Below, piece by piece: positions 20,680 through 34,628 of a stretch of 40,006 bases of DNA (its first letter is position 1; every line of letters starts with the position of its first letter). Source of the stretch: Stemphylium vesicarium (Eukaryota > Ascomycota > Dothideomycetes > Pleosporales > Pleosporaceae); NCBI GenBank assembly GCA_004380135.1, contig QXCR01000213.1, forward strand, positions 1 to 40,006. The letters run 5' to 3'. Both the position numbers and the translations under genes were made by a program. The notes under the pieces are model-generated. The model was not told the origin of the DNA and searched no databases. It was given only the letters and a program-made list of their open reading frames with translations.

Positions 20680-22001
20680 TATATAGTCTTTAAAAAGAGT
20701 ATATAGATTCTCTAAGTATAAGATAAAATAAAATACATGTATTAAAAAAATATATTTAAAGTACTTATAAGATAAGTATAAAAATACTTATTTCTCTAGT
20801 TATAAAGACTTATGAAATATAATATATTAATAACTCTATCTATAAATGTAAAGAGTATAATTAGTAAATATATCTAAGTAGTATATATAATAAGTACTAT
20901 AATATAAAAGAATTCTATAAATTTAGAACTAAGTCTTTTTTAGACTAGTAAATAGCTAAGAAGGCTTAGCTAAGAAGATTAATATAGTAAATCCCCTAGA
21001 ACTTATTAAGCTACTAGTATAGCTTAATAAAGTATAAATATATACTTTAGTAGATTTAGAATTAGAAATAAACTATATTTTAGCGCACGTAATAGATAAA
21101 GCTAGACTTTAATTACTATAAAGATATTAGTTATATCTATTATAAGTTACTAATAGACAACTAATTCTAGATAAAAATAAAATTATATATAAAGTTACTA
21201 ATATAACGCTTAGTATCTAAGAGTACTAGAAAAGAATAGACTTAGATATCTTTAGACTAACTATTTATAATATTATATTAGAACTCTCTTAGCTATAAGA
21301 ATATAATCTATAGATTAACTAGAAGTTAAAGAAGTTCTTATTTAGGTATTATAAACTAAATATAAATATAAACTAGCTTATATATTTACTAATTTTAATA
21401 GTAAATAAAAGAAAAGTTTATAATATTACTAAAGAATAGTAAATTTTATATAAAAATAGCCTTAAGATAAAAAAAGTTTAATTTAATAGATACTAGTAAG
21501 ATACTTCTAAATTATAAGATTTAAGTTTTAGAGAAATATATAATTCTTAATATAATAAAAAAGTCTAAAGAATTTAAGTACTTCTTTATAAAAGTAGTAA
21601 ATAATAAAGCTTTATTAAAGTATTAAATCTAGAATTATAAGATTATTTTAAAATAAGAGAAAACTCTACTCTTTAGACTAGTATATTAACTATTAGAGAT
21701 AGAACTTAAAGTATTAAAAAGTAGCTAAATAAAGACTTATAGAAAAGCTATATTAGACTCTCTAATTTACTAGTAAGATTTCTAATACTCTTTATATTAA
21801 AGAAGAAGAGACTATTAAGAATATATATTAATTACTATAAGCTTAATAATATAATAGTAAAGAATTAATTCTTACTATTAAATATTATAGAACTTTATTA
21901 TTAATTGTCTTAAGTAAGAATTTTTATAATAATAAATTTATAAGATAGATACTATCTTATTAGAAAAGAGAAAAGTAAAGAATAAAAGATAATATTCTAA
22001 A
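20680..22001 (+). pseudogene. Chromovirus A: protease and first part of reverse transcriptase
   Basis: Homologous to 13695-15048 of B. Shows the protease site at about 21053-21061, with the same D-L-E decay as in B, and the reverse transcriptase finger region at about 21750-21990. It ends at CTAAA (21997-22001), the left target site of C1. The frame continues in the inverted piece 28224-28899 (read on the minus strand) and then at 34832. Confidence 0.85.
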
Positions 22002-22204
22002 TGTCGGATCGTGAGCATCGGTAGAGACGTTGGCTGCTCAACACTCGCCCACGAGCCGACTCGATCCTACTTCGGTCCGGCTCGCGCCAAGCTTAGGTAT
22101 ACCTTCGTAGCACCTACGTTTATAGATAAATTATACTAATACTAAGTTATAAAAAGAATCTTATTATTATTATTACCTATATAATTATATAAGGCCTACT
22201 AATA
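22002..22204 (+). repeat. 5' LTR of C1 (203 bp)
   Basis: The first 130 bases are essentially unmutated and GC-rich (ACTCGCCCACGAGCCGACTC), the rest strongly RIP-mutated. The corresponding half of the C2 LTR (34700-34831) is spared in the same way. Confidence 0.92.
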
Positions 22205-22259
22205 CTAATTAGTAATTATATAGTAGTTATAAATAGTTAAGTTAGAAGAAATAGATTCT

Positions 22260-25200
22260 ATAACTTTACGCATTCTCTAGATATCTATATTAGTAGTAGA
22301 GTTATTTATACTAAGTTTACTATTAGCTATATTAGGCGTCTTATCTAGCTTAAGACTAACTATTCTAGCTATATTAGAGCGTTCTAAGACGTAGTCTATA
22401 TACGCACTAATCTCTATCTAGTCACTACTTAACCTATATATAACCTACGACTACTAATAAGTCTCTAGCGAACTTAGCTAGTAAGGCACCTATTAATAAT
22501 CTATAACTACTAATATATTACTAGCAACTATAGCTAGTATAGCCCGCGTTAATAATAATAGATAGTAGATAAAATAGTTAGTAGTAATAGAGACTATACG
22601 CTTATATAAGAGGAGTTACTAGGAACTATAAATCTTAAGGTAAGAGAGTAGCGTTATATTAACCTAGAGATCTAGAATAATAAGATTAAAGTACTAAATA
22701 ATAAGATAGACGCAACTACGGCAATAACGTATATCGCGCGTGCGATTATAGACTATATAGACTAGCCTATAGTAGACGTAGAGCTCTTTAATAAGTTCTA
22801 TTAAAACTTAAAGGCTAGACTTAAGCTATATTTAAGCGTATATATATAATATATACTAAGAAACTAAAGTAGATCCTCTAGTTTAAAGGCGTATATACTA
22901 GCTATATTAATATACTACTAAATAAAACTATAGCTAAATTACTACGTAAAGAGAAGTATCTAAAGTAGCTAGATAAGTAATTCTAAGCTACTATCTTTAA
23001 TAAGTAATTAGCGGCGTATATACTATAAGAGTAGATATTACTAGGATAATATATTATAGAATCTATATAACTAATAAGAGTAAAGGTAGTAACTTAAGCT
23101 TAGAGCTATACCTCTATAAAAGTAAGAGACTAAGATAGAAAGAATTAAGAATAAAAATAATAACTAGTAGAGCTACTTATAAAGATAATTAAATAAATAC
23201 TATAAGTAGACTATTAATACTAAGTAAATTAATATTTCTAAAGTTATTAATCTTCTTTAATATATAATAACTTTAAAAGATTTTATAAATATATGCTAGT
23301 ATATTTATAACGTCTAAAGAGACTTAGTATCTCTCTAATTATACTCTTAGATAATATAGACCTATATAAGATAGTTCTACTAATAAAATTTAGTAACGTA
23401 AAATTAAATTCTAAGATAATTAATATCTTTATAAAGATATAGGACTATAAGAAGAAATATATAGAGAAGCTATATAACTTTCTAGATAATAAGCTAAAGA
23501 TCTTTTATAATATCTACTACTACGTAGATATCTAGCTAAATTAATTCTATATAGTCTTTCTATAGATTCTAGAAAGTTATATATAGAAGTACTACTTTTA
23601 CTTTATTAACTAGTAAATAGATATATTCTTAACTATATATATAAAGCTTAAGAACTACTTTAATATAGATATTAATTATAGCTATTACTACGTAGACTAG
23701 ATAATAATATTCTTTATTAAAGTCTATAGAGAGAATCTTAATAAAATACTATATAAGGTCCTTAGTATTATACTAAATAAGCTTTAGCTATATTAAAGGG
23801 CTCTTAGCTAATAATATATAGAGAAATACGCGCTCTATATTACTATAATTATAGCCTATTAAGGCGTTAAAGAGTTTATAATAGCGCTCTATAGGCTATC
23901 TCTAGAGTGCGAGGTCCTATTTAGAGATCTATAATCTTTAATTTAAAACTTATTTACTATAACTATCTCTATTAATCTTACTAAGATAGACTAAGATAAT
24001 TAATACTACGTAGACTACTAGTATAGTAATAATAAAAGAATCTAAGATAGATCTTAAGATAGAGATAGAGATAGAGGCGTATTTTAGAAAGGTAATTAAT
24101 ACTTAAATAATAGCTATAAATTTAAGCTACGCTAGAAGAAGAAGTACTTTATATACTAGAAGGAAGGCTGCTAGTCTACTAACTACATAGACGATGAGCG
24201 TAAAGCTATACGCACGTAGTTTCTCTCTACGTGTTACTTTATAGGAGGATAGCCGCTTATTAACATTTCTATACACCTCGTAAAATACGAAGGTAGTAAG
24301 TATACTAGCTAGTATAATTAGATAAGCTAGAGAGAAAAGGAAAATTATAAGGATAGTAATAATAATAGCGCTAATAATTAATAATACTATAAATACTATT
24401 TCTTTAAGAAGTAATATTTTATAGACTAGATATTCTTATATTATATCTCTAGCGATAATATATATAGCTAAGGCGCGCTATTAGCACTAGCGTTGTAGTT
24501 TCTACTTAAGGACCGCTATACGCGATTTATATACTAAGGCATTCTACTAGATATAGGCGTAGTAAATATATCTACTATTAGTAAGAAGTAGTATCTTATA
24601 CTTATATAAGAAGACCTAATAGTTCTATTAGATATATTTATAGTAGAAAAGGTATCTATTAAATTTAATAAAAATAAAGCTATAGTATTTATTAGTACTA
24701 TATAAGTTTTTATAGAGATTAGAAAGATTAACTTTAAAATACTTAAGGCGCTTACGCTATTCTTATTATACTTTATAGATATAAATAGGCTAAATATATA
24801 CTTTAATAATACTATAGATAAGCTTATCTAAAATAAGATATATATTCTTATTCTCTATATATAGAGATATCTATAGTTCTATCTAAATAAGAGAGAGAGA
24901 GTAATAGTATTCTTAATAGAGATAGAGTTAAGATAACTCTATTACTAGTTTAGTTACTTAGCTATTATATAACTAGTTAAGCTCTTAAAGAATACTAGCT
25001 ATAATAACTTTAAAAAGAAAACTTTAGAGAAAGTTACTAAATTCTACTATTATTACTAGCTCTATAACTTAGCGCTATACTAATTTAAATTTACTCTTAA
25101 AGATAATTACTACTTTAACTATAAGATACTTATAGATATAATATTCCTTAGTAGTAAGCCTATACTATATATAGTTAATTCTTTAACTATATTTTAAGGC

Positions 25201-27660
25201 GCGAAGTTCCTTAGCGCTATCTTAGCTAAGGAGACATAGTAAGCACTGCGGATGCTATAGATCGACACGTATTAAGGGCCACTAGATGTTATTACGCACG
25301 ACGCAGGCACCAATTTCGTGAGCGTAGAATTCTAGGTAGAAGCAAAGATCATAAGAGTCATATGCAAGCAAGTACCTATAGAGGCGTACTAGTCTATAGG
25401 TAAGATTAAGAGGTACTATGCACCTCTACACCGCGCATAGGATATACTATACGTAGAGCTTAATAATAGTACGTCTAATAAGGTAATTCTTTAGATAGCT
25501 ATAAAGGCTATTAATAATATAGCTAGCTCTAATAGGCTAGTTCTAACTCTACTAGTTTTTAGAGTATATCTATAAATAATTATAGAGTTACTACTATCTC
25601 TCTTAATAATTAAGCGTAGTAAGACTATTTAAAAAGTAATAAAGGCCTTACGTAAGCTTATTATAGAACGCTAAGTTATAGACGCCTTAAATACCTAAAA
25701 TAGACTAGGCACCGTAGACATGCTTGCGCTCCCACTCTAGAGCGAAGTCTTAGTATAGAGAGAGAGTAATAGCTAGAATGGCCTATATAAGATTGCTAGT
25801 ATAGATAGCTATAATATTACTATAGATATAGTTAATAGTCTAATAATATTTAGATTAACTATTATTAAGCTATATTATAGACTAGACTATCTTTAGAGTA
25901 ACCCTAATGCGCTATACGCACTAAATAAGCTGCATAAGCTAGTAGTAGTATCTCTAGTAGCGTAACTACGTAGAAGAGGCTAACCTCTAGAATTAAAGAA
26001 TAAGCGTAAGGCGCACGCGTATATTACTAAGAAGAAGTAAGATAATCTTAAGCTAGCTATTAAGCTATATAATAATAGAGTAATTATAACTTTAGATATA
26101 CTCTTTAAAGCGTCTAATAATTAAAAGATTAGTAATCTTATAAGCTATAGAGTTTTTAAATTTAAATAATATAATAAGAAGCTATATAGTAAAATCTATA
26201 TATTTAAATTATACCTAGTATATAAAGTTAAGAGAAAAATAACTAAGCTATATAAGAAATCCTATCTAATTATCTAAGACTATTAAAATTCTAGTAAGAA
26301 AGCTATTCTAACCTAATCTCTAACTACCTAGAGATATAGCTAGCGTATAATTATATTATTAGCGCCTAGGCTAATATAACGTAGTATAAGTATTAAGCTA
26401 CGCGATATTATGTAGATATATCTATAGGCGTAGATATTACTAAAATAGATAATACTTACTTACCTCTCTATTAAGCTAGTATCCTAATATCTAAAGGGTA
26501 TACTACTCTATATAATTAAGCTATTATATAGAATTATAGAGATAGAAGTTTACTAATAGATAACTTATTATAGATACTATTATAAGGAACTAAATATAAT
26601 AATATTAATATATAATCTATACTTATTAATTATAAATAATAATGCTAATGTCTTTAGTATTATTAATATATAGATAGATAATACCCTTATACTTAAAATA
26701 ACTACGTTCTTATTACTAGAAGAGAAAAAGATTTAGAAAGTATAATTCTAATTAAAGCTAAAAGTAGTACTTATATAAGAGGTATAACTAGACTTTAATA
26801 AATATATACTTATAATAGATAATAATAGCGAACTAGTCTTTTCTCTCTAGTAGAAAGAATAAGGAGGAAAAATTAGGCTTATAGATATTAAGTTACCTAA
26901 TTACGCGTAATAGTATATAAAATAGCGCGCCTAAGAAGTATATATCGCATTAATATACTAACTAGAGGTATTATTTAACTTATCTATTACTACTTAAGCG
27001 TAGTAACTATTAAATAAGAATATTAAGGCGCTTAATAAGCGCCTAAAATAGTAAATAGAGAACTTTAATTATAGCCTACGCTACGTTACTATTAATCTTA
27101 TAGAGACTAAGCTAATAGTCTTTATAGATAGCTTCTTCGCTAATAATAAGAACCTTAGCTTATAGCTAGGCTTTATTCTAATACTTATTAATAAGTTTAT
27201 AGATAGTAATACTTTTATATTACGTAGTAATATAATCTACTATAGCTCTATAAAATATAAGCGCGTTATATAGAGTATACTACCTTCTAAAATCTATAGT
27301 ATAATTAATAGTTTTAATATAGGTATTACTATTACTACTATCTTAAAAATAATTACTAAATAACTTAGACTCTCTATAATTCTACTAGTTATCTATATAG
27401 ACTCGTATTCCCTATATAAGTGCCTAGTAAAGCTTAGTACGACGAAGGAGAAGCGACTTATAATTAATATTATAGCGCTACGCTAATTATATAAGCGTCG
27501 CGAGATTAATAAGATCTACTAGATTAATAGTAATAATAATTCTATAGACGCGTTTATAAAGGCATCGCTAAACTACGCGCTTAAACACTTTATTAATAAT
27601 AATAAGCTAGTAGTCTAAGTAGATAGATAGGTCTAAAGGCTAATAGGCTCTAATATTTAA
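22260..27660 (+). pseudogene. C1 gag-pol polyprotein (Ty1/copia), RIP-inactivated
   Basis: Gag from about 22260 (start not resolved). A cysteine cluster at 24145-24186 (C-x2-C-x4-C-x4-H, partly Tyr now) is followed by the protease site LLDIG at about 24543-24557 (LLDTG expected). The integrase zinc-binding and core domain follows. One readable stretch, HDAGTNFVSVEF (25297-25332), contains the second catalytic Asp; the third catalytic residue reads K where GKxER is expected, at about 25406. Reverse transcriptase: KLYNEGV-like start near 26060, GKTTKLY-like block near 26235, catalytic I-D-N-T (T-D-D-T expected) at 26674-26682. RNase H has VFIDSFFANNKNL at 27118-27156. The region 25190-25440 is much less mutated than the rest. 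Confidence 0.88.
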
Positions 27661-27727
27661 TACTATATATATAGTTACTACTAATATACGTAGAGTTACT
27701 AGCTATCTAGAAAGAAAAGACTTTTAG

Positions 27728-28223
27728 TATTAGATTATAAGTATTAGTAGAGATGTTAGTGTAACGAGGCTACCTCCCTCGTTACAGCTACAGCCAAGAC
27801 CAGACTCGGAGTCAACCCCGAGTCGCTTCGGACCTGATCCTAACTCAGTTCTAACTCAGCCCTCCCTAGCCTATATGTATTTAAGCCTGCTGTTCCCTAG
27901 ATGTAGATAGGTAGTTTTCTGCAATCCTTTCGTACAAGACCTATAGGTGTTAATAGATCTTAGGTTACGGTTCTCCCACGCACTCCCATATGCCTCTGAG
28001 TGAGACCACGCCGAGTTCGGATCTCTTGTCTTGCCTGCGTCGTTACAGTTAGCTACTTAATACTTACCTATAAGCTAACTTAATTCTACTTTAGTCTAGC
28101 TCGCGCTAAGCTTAGGTATACCTTTATAGTACCTATATTTATAGATGAATTATACTAATACTAAGTTATAAAAAGAATCTCGTTGTTGTTATCACCCGTA
28201 CGATCGTATAAGGCCTACCAACA
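27728..28223 (+). repeat. 3' LTR of C1, interrupted by solo LTR D
   Basis: Runs 27728-27759 and 28053-28223. The uninterrupted sister is 28900-29102 in C2. The last 50 bases (CACCCGTACGATCGTATAAG to CCAACA) escaped RIP. Confidence 0.9.
27760..28047. repeat. D: unmutated solo LTR (288 bp)
   Basis: Starts TGTAACGAGG and ends TCGTTACA, with exact 5-bp target duplications GTTAG at 27755-27759 and 28048-28052. It is absent from the same place in C2, so it inserted after C1 and C2 had separated. GC content is normal and there is no RIP, in sharp contrast to its surroundings. A TATA-like stretch TATATGTATTTAAG (27872-27885) fits an LTR promoter in plus orientation. The 5' end forms a hairpin (GTAACGAG pairing with CTCGTTAC at about 27782). 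No other copy of the family is in the window. Confidence 0.9.
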
Positions 28224-28899
28224 GTTCTCTTTTATTTCTAAAAGCTTATATAAATAGTAGGCTATAAAATACTATTAGCCTTTATATAACTAGCTAGCAT
28301 ATCCTTCTAATATAAGATCTAATAAGTTAATCTTAAAGTATAGAGAATACTCTAACTAGAATATATAGAAGTATAGTAATATTATACTTATATTCTGAAG
28401 TTTCTAGAACGCGTCTTCTACTTCTTCACTCTATATAAATATTATATCTTTTCTTATAAGTTTTATTAATAGAATAGTAATTTTAAAATAATTCTTTATA
28501 AACTACTACTTAAAATTTAAGAATTCTAAGGAGAATTAAATTTCCTTAACTATCTTTAGTAGTAGCTATTCTTTAACTACTTTAATCTTTTTTTTACTTA
28601 TATATACTTTATTAGCTCCTATAATATATTCTAAGAAAGTAACCACTTTTTTATAGAATTAAAATTTCTCTAGCTTAAGTTATAAATTAAACTAGTCTAG
28701 GCATCTTAGTACTATATAGATATATTTAATATATTCTTTTTTATTTTTAAAGTAGATAAGAATATTATCTAAGTATATAATAATAAAGATATGTAAGTAA
28801 GCTCTTAATATATTATTAATAAATTTCTAAAATATTACTAGAGTATTTATAAATTTAGAATTTATAATAGTATATTTATAATATCTATATCTTATTTAG
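28224..28899 (-). pseudogene. Inverted piece of chromovirus A: reverse transcriptase core and RNase H start
   Basis: Its reverse complement aligns closely with 15049-15710 of B and supplies exactly the part missing from A between 22001 and 34832. On the minus strand it holds the catalytic motif, degraded to YLDN (about 28758-28775), then KKVVTFLEYII and the connection to RNase H. The other parts of A are on the plus strand, so this segment has been flipped. The edges GTTCT (28224-28228) and TTTAG (28895-28899) are target duplicates shared, in reverse complement, with the outer flanks AGAAC (34832-34836) and CTAAA (21997-22001). Confidence 0.92.
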
Positions 28900-29102
28900 T
28901 GTTGGTAGGCCTTGTACGATCGTACGGGTGATAACAATAACGAGGTTCTTTTTATGACTTGGTATTAGTATAATTTATCTATAAACGTGGGTGCTATAAA
29001 GGTATACCTAAGCTTAGCGCGCGCTAGACTAAAGTAGGATTAAGTTAGCTTATAGGCGAGTATTAAGTAGCTAACGTCTTTACTAATACTTATAATCTAA
29101 TA
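28900..29102 (-). repeat. 3' LTR of C2 (203 bp)
   Basis: Reads TGTTGGTAGGCC at the left edge. The first 60 bases are RIP-free, mirroring the spared end of the C1 3' LTR. It gives the empty site for solo LTR D, which sits at this place in C1. Confidence 0.9.
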
Positions 29103-29159
29103 CTAAAAGTCTTTTCTTTCTAGATAGCTAGTAACTCTACGTATATTAGTAGTAACTAT

Positions 29160-32100
29160 ATATATAGTATTAAATATTAGAGCCTATTAGCCTCTAGACC
29201 TATCTATCTACTTAGACTACTAGCTTATTATTATTAATAAAGTGTTTAAGCGCGTAGTTTAGCGATGCCTTTATAAACGCGTCTATAGAATTATTATTAC
29301 TATTAATCTAGTAGATCTTATTAATCTTGCGACGCTTATATAATTAGCATAGTGCTATAATATTAATTATAAGTTACTTCTCCTTCGTCGTACTAAGCTT
29401 TACTAGGTACTTATATAGGGAGTACGAGTCTATATAGATAACTAGTAGAATTATAGAGAGTCTAAGTTATTTAGTAATTATCTTTAAGATAGTAGTAATA
29501 GTAATACTTATATTAAAATTATTAATTATACTATAGATTTTAAAAGGTAGTATACTCTATATAACGCGCTTATATTTCGTAGAGCTATAGTAGATTATAT
29601 TACTACGTAATGTAAAAGTATTACTATCTATAAACTTATTAATAAGTATTAGAATAAAGCCTAGCTATAAACTAAAATTCTTATTATTAGCGAAGAAGCT
29701 ATCTATAAAGACTATTAGCTTAGCCTCTATAAGATTAATAGTAATATAGCGTAAACTATAATTAAAGTTCTCTATCTACTATTTTAGGCGCTTATTAAGC
29801 GCCTTAATATTCTTATCTAATAGTTACTACGCTTAAGTAGTAATAGATAGGTTAAATAATACCTCTAGTTAGTATATTAATATAATATATACTCCTTAGG
29901 CGCGCTATTCTATATACTATTACGCGTAATTAGGTAACTTAATATCTATAAGCCTAATTTTTCCTCCTTATTCTTTCTACTAGAGAGAAAAGACTAGTTC
30001 GCTATTATTATTTATTATAAGTATATATTTATTAAAGTCTAGTTATACCTCTTATATAAGTACTACTTTTAGCTTTAATTAGAATTATACTTTCTAAATC
30101 TTTTTCTCTTCTAGTAATAAGAACGTAGTTATTTTAAGTATAAGGGTGTTATCTATCTATATACTAATAATACTAAAGACGTTAGTATTATTATTTATAA
30201 TTAATAAGTATAGATTATATATTAATATTATTATATTTAGTTTCTTATAATAGTATCTATAATAAGTTATCTATTAGTAGACTTCTACCTCTATAATTCT
30301 ATATATTAGCTTAATTATATAGAGTAGTATACCCTTTAGATATTAGGATACTAGCTTAATAGAGAGGTAAGTAAGTATTATCTATTTTAGTAATATCTAC
30401 GCCTATAAATATACCTACGTAATATCGCGTAGCTTAATACTTATACTATATTATACTAGCCTAGGCGCTAATAATATAATTATACGCTAGCTATATCTCT
30501 AGGTAGTTAGAGATTAGGTTAGAATAGTCTTTTTACTAGAATTCTAATAGTTTTAGATAACTAGATAGGATTTCTTATATAGCTTAGTTATTTTTCTCTT
30601 AACTTTATATACTAGGTATAATTTAAATATATAGATTTTACTATATAGCTTCTTATTATATTACTTAAATTTAAAAACTCTATAGCTTATAAGATTACTA
30701 ATCTTTTAGTTATTAGACGCTTTAAAGAGTATATCTAAAGTTATAATTACTTTATTATTATATAGCTTAATAGCTAGCTTAAGATTATCTTACTTCTTCT
30801 TAGTAATATACGCGTGCGCCTTATACTTATTCTTTAATTCTAGAGGTTAGCCTCTTCTATATAGTTATGCTACTAGAGATACTACTACTAGCTTATATAG
30901 CTTATTTAGTGCGTATAGCGTATTAGAGTCGCTCTAAAGATAGTCTAGTCTATAGTATAGCTTAATAATAGTTAATTTAAATATTATTAGACTATTAACT
31001 ATATCTATAGTAATATTATAGCTATCTATACTAGCGATCTTATATAGGCTATTCTAGCTATTACTCTCTCTCTATACTAAGACTTCGCTCTAGAGTGGGA
31101 GCGTAAGCATGTCTATAGTGCCTAGTCTATTTTAGGTATTTAAGGCGTCTATAACTTAGCGTTCTATAGTAAGCTTATATAAGGCCTTTATTACTTTTTA
31201 AATAGCCTTACTATGCTTAACTATTAAGAGAGATAGTAGTAACTCTATAATTATTTATAGATATACTCTAAAAACTAGTAGAGTTAGAACTAGCCTATTA
31301 GAGCTAGCTATATTATTAATAGCCTTTATAGCTATCTAAAGAATTACCTTATTAGACGTACTATTATTAAGCTCTACGTATAGTATATCCTATGCGCGGT
31401 ATAGAGGTGTATAGTACCTCTTAATCTTACCTATAGACTAGTGCGCCTCTATAGGTACTTACTTGCATATAACTCCTATAATCTTTACTTCTACCTAGAA
31501 TTCTACGCTCGCGAAATTGGTGCCTGCGTCGTGCGTAATGACATCTAGTGGCCCTTAATACGTGTCGATCTATAGCATCCGCAGTGCTTGCCATGTCTCC
31601 TTAGCCAAGATAGCGCTAAGGAACTTCGCGCCTTAAAATACAGTTAAAGAATTAACTATATATAGTATAGACTTACTACTAAGGAATATTATATCTATAA
31701 ATATCTTATAGTTAAAGTAGTAATTATCTTTAAGAGTAAATTTAAATTAGTATAGTACTAAGTTATAGAGCTAATAATAGTAGTAAAATTTAGTAACTTC
31801 TTCTAAAGTTTTCTTTTTAAAGTTATTATAGCTAGTATTCTTTAAGAGCTTAACTAGTCGTATAATAGCTAAATAACTAAACTAGTAATAGAGTTATCTT
31901 AACTCTATCTCTATTAAGAATACTATTACTCTCTCTCTCTTATTTAAATAGAATTATAGATATCTCTATATATAGAGAATAAGAATATATATCTTATTTT
32001 AGATAAGCTTATCTATAGTATTATTAAAGTATATATTTAGCCTATTTATATTTATAAAGTATAGTAAGAATAGCGTAGGCGCCTTAAGTACTTTAAAGTT

Positions 32101-34570
32101 AATCTTCTTAATCTCTATAAAAACTTATATAGTACTAATAAATACTATAGTTTTACTTTTATTAAATTTTAATAGATACCTTTTCTATTATAAATATATC
32201 TAATAGGACTATTAAGTCTTCTTATATAAATATAAGATACTACTTCTTACTAATAGTAGATATATTTACTGCGCTTATATTTAGTAAAATACCTTAGTAT
32301 ATAAATCGCGTATAGTAGTCCTTAAGTAGAAACTATAATATTAGTGCTAATAGCGCGCCTTAGCTATATATATATTATTACTAGAGATATAATATAAGAA
32401 TATCTAGTCTATAAAGTATTACTTCTTAAAAAAATAGTATTTATAGTATTATTAATTATTAGCGCTATTATTATTACTATTCTTATAATTTTCCTTTTCT
32501 CTCTAGTCTATCTAATTATACTAGCTAGTATACTTACTACCTTTGTATTCTGTGAGGTATATAAAAAAGTTAATAGGCGGCTATCCTCCTATAAAGTAAT
32601 ATATAGAGAGAAACTATATACGTGTAGCTTTGCGCTTATTATCTATATAGTTAGTAGACTAGTAGCCTTCCTTCTAGTATATAAAGCACTTCTTCTTCTA
32701 GCGTAGCTTAAATTTATAGCTATTATTTAAGTATTAATTACTTTTCTAAAATACGCCTCTACTTTTATCTCTATCTTAAGATCTATCTTAGATTCTTTTA
32801 TTACTACTATACTAGTAGTCTGTATAGTATTAGTTATCTTAGTCTATCTTAGTAAGATTAATAGAGATAGTTATAGTAAGTAAGTTTTAAATTAAAGATT
32901 ATAGATCTCTAAATAGAATCTTATACTCTAGAGATAGCCTATAGAGCGCTATTATAAACTCTTTAATACCTTAGTAGACTATAATTATAGTAATATAGAG
33001 CGCGTATTCTTCTATATATTATTAGCTAAGAGCCCTCTAATATAGCTAGAGCTTATTTAGTATAATATTAAAGACCTTATATAGTATTTTATTAAGATTC
33101 TCTCTATAGACTTTAATAAAGGATATTATTATCTAGTCTACGTAGTAGTAGCTATAGTTAATATCTATATTAAAGTAGTTCTTAAGCTTTATATATATAG
33201 TTAGGAATATATCTATCTACTAGTTAATAAAGTAAAAGTAGTACTTCTATATATAACTTTCTAGAATCTATAAGAAGACTATATAGAATTAATCTAGCTA
33301 GATATCTATATAGTAGTAAATATTATAAAAGATCTTTAGCTTATTATCTAGGAAGTTATATAGCTTCTCTATATATTTCTTCTTATAATTCTATATCTTT
33401 ATAAAGATATTAATTATCTTAGAATTTAATTTTACGTTACTAAATTTTATTAGTAGAACTATCTTATATAGGTCTATATTATCTAAGAGTATAATTAGAG
33501 AGATACTAAGTCTCTTTAGACGTTATAGGTATACTAGCGTATATTTATAGAATCTCTTAAAGTTATTATATATTAAAAAAGATTAATAACTTTAGAAATA
33601 TTAATCTATCTAGTATTAATAATCTATTTATAGTATTTATTTAATTATCTCTATAAGTAGCTCTACTAGTTATTATTTTTATTCTTAATTCTTTCTATCT
33701 TAGTCTCTTACTCTTATAGAGGTATAGCTCTAGACTTAAGTTACTACCCTTACTCTTATTAGTTATATAGATTTTATAGTATATTATTCTAGTAGTATCT
33801 ACTCTTATAGTATATGCGCCGCTAATTACTTATTAAAGATAATAGATTAGAATTACTTATCTAGCTACTTTAGATACTTCTCTTTATATAGTAATTTAGC
33901 TATAGCTTTATTTAGTAGTATATTAATATAGCTAGTATATATGCCTTTAAACTAGAGGATCTACTTTAGTTTCTTAGTATATATTATATATATACGCTTA
34001 AATATAGCTTAAGTCTAGCCTTTAAGTTTTAATAGAACTTATTAAAGAGCTCTATATCTACTATAGGCTAGTCTATATAGTCTATAATCGCACGCGCGAT
34101 ATACGTTATTACTATAGTTGCGTCTATCTTGTTATCTAGTACTTTAATCTTATTATTCTAGATCTCTAGGTTAATATAACGCTACTCTCTTATCTTAAGA
34201 TTTATAGTTCTTAGTAACTCCTCTTATATAAGCGTATAGCCTCTATTACTACTAGCTATTTCGTCTACTATCTATTATTATTAACGTAGGCTATACTAGC
34301 TATAGTCGCTAGTAATGCGTTAGTAGTTATAGATTATTAATAGGTGCCTTACTAGCTAAGTTCGCTAGGGACTTATTAGTAGTCGTAGGTTATATATAGG
34401 TTAAGTAGCGACTAGATAGAGATTAGTATATATATAGACTACGTCTTAGAACGCTCTAATATAGCTAGAATAGTTAGTTTTAAGCTAGATAAGACGCCTA
34501 ATATAGCTAATAGTAAACTTAGTATAAATAACTCTACTACTAATATAGATATTTAGGGAACGCGTAGGAT
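29160..34570 (-). pseudogene. C2 gag-pol polyprotein (Ty1/copia), RIP-inactivated
   Basis: Minus-strand counterpart of the C1 gene with the same domain order: cysteine cluster at about 32647-32688, integrase with HDAGTNF at 31511-31535, reverse transcriptase catalytic motif (I-D-N-T) at 30145-30156, and RNase H V-F-I-D-S-F-F-A at about 29690-29713. As in C1, the integrase section (about 31390-31620) is much less mutated than the rest, and the third catalytic Glu reads Lys. Stops differ in part from C1, so RIP changes were mostly acquired separately. The start is not resolved. Confidence 0.87.
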
Positions 34571-34628
34571 TATAGAATCTATTTCTTCTAACTTAACTAT
34601 TTATAACTACTATATAATTACTAATTAA

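Larger units (their letters stand above)
22002..28223 (+). mobile_element. C1: full-length Ty1/copia retrotransposon (about 5.93 kb plus inserted LTR)
   Basis: 5' LTR 22002-22204, 3' LTR 27728-28223 (the latter holding solo LTR D). The LTR begins TGTCGGATCGTGAGC and ends GGCCTACCAACA. Left flank CTAAA and right flank GTTCT do not match each other, but each matches, as reverse complement, the corresponding flank of C2. Pol order is integrase before reverse transcriptase, which defines Ty1/copia. Confidence 0.93.
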
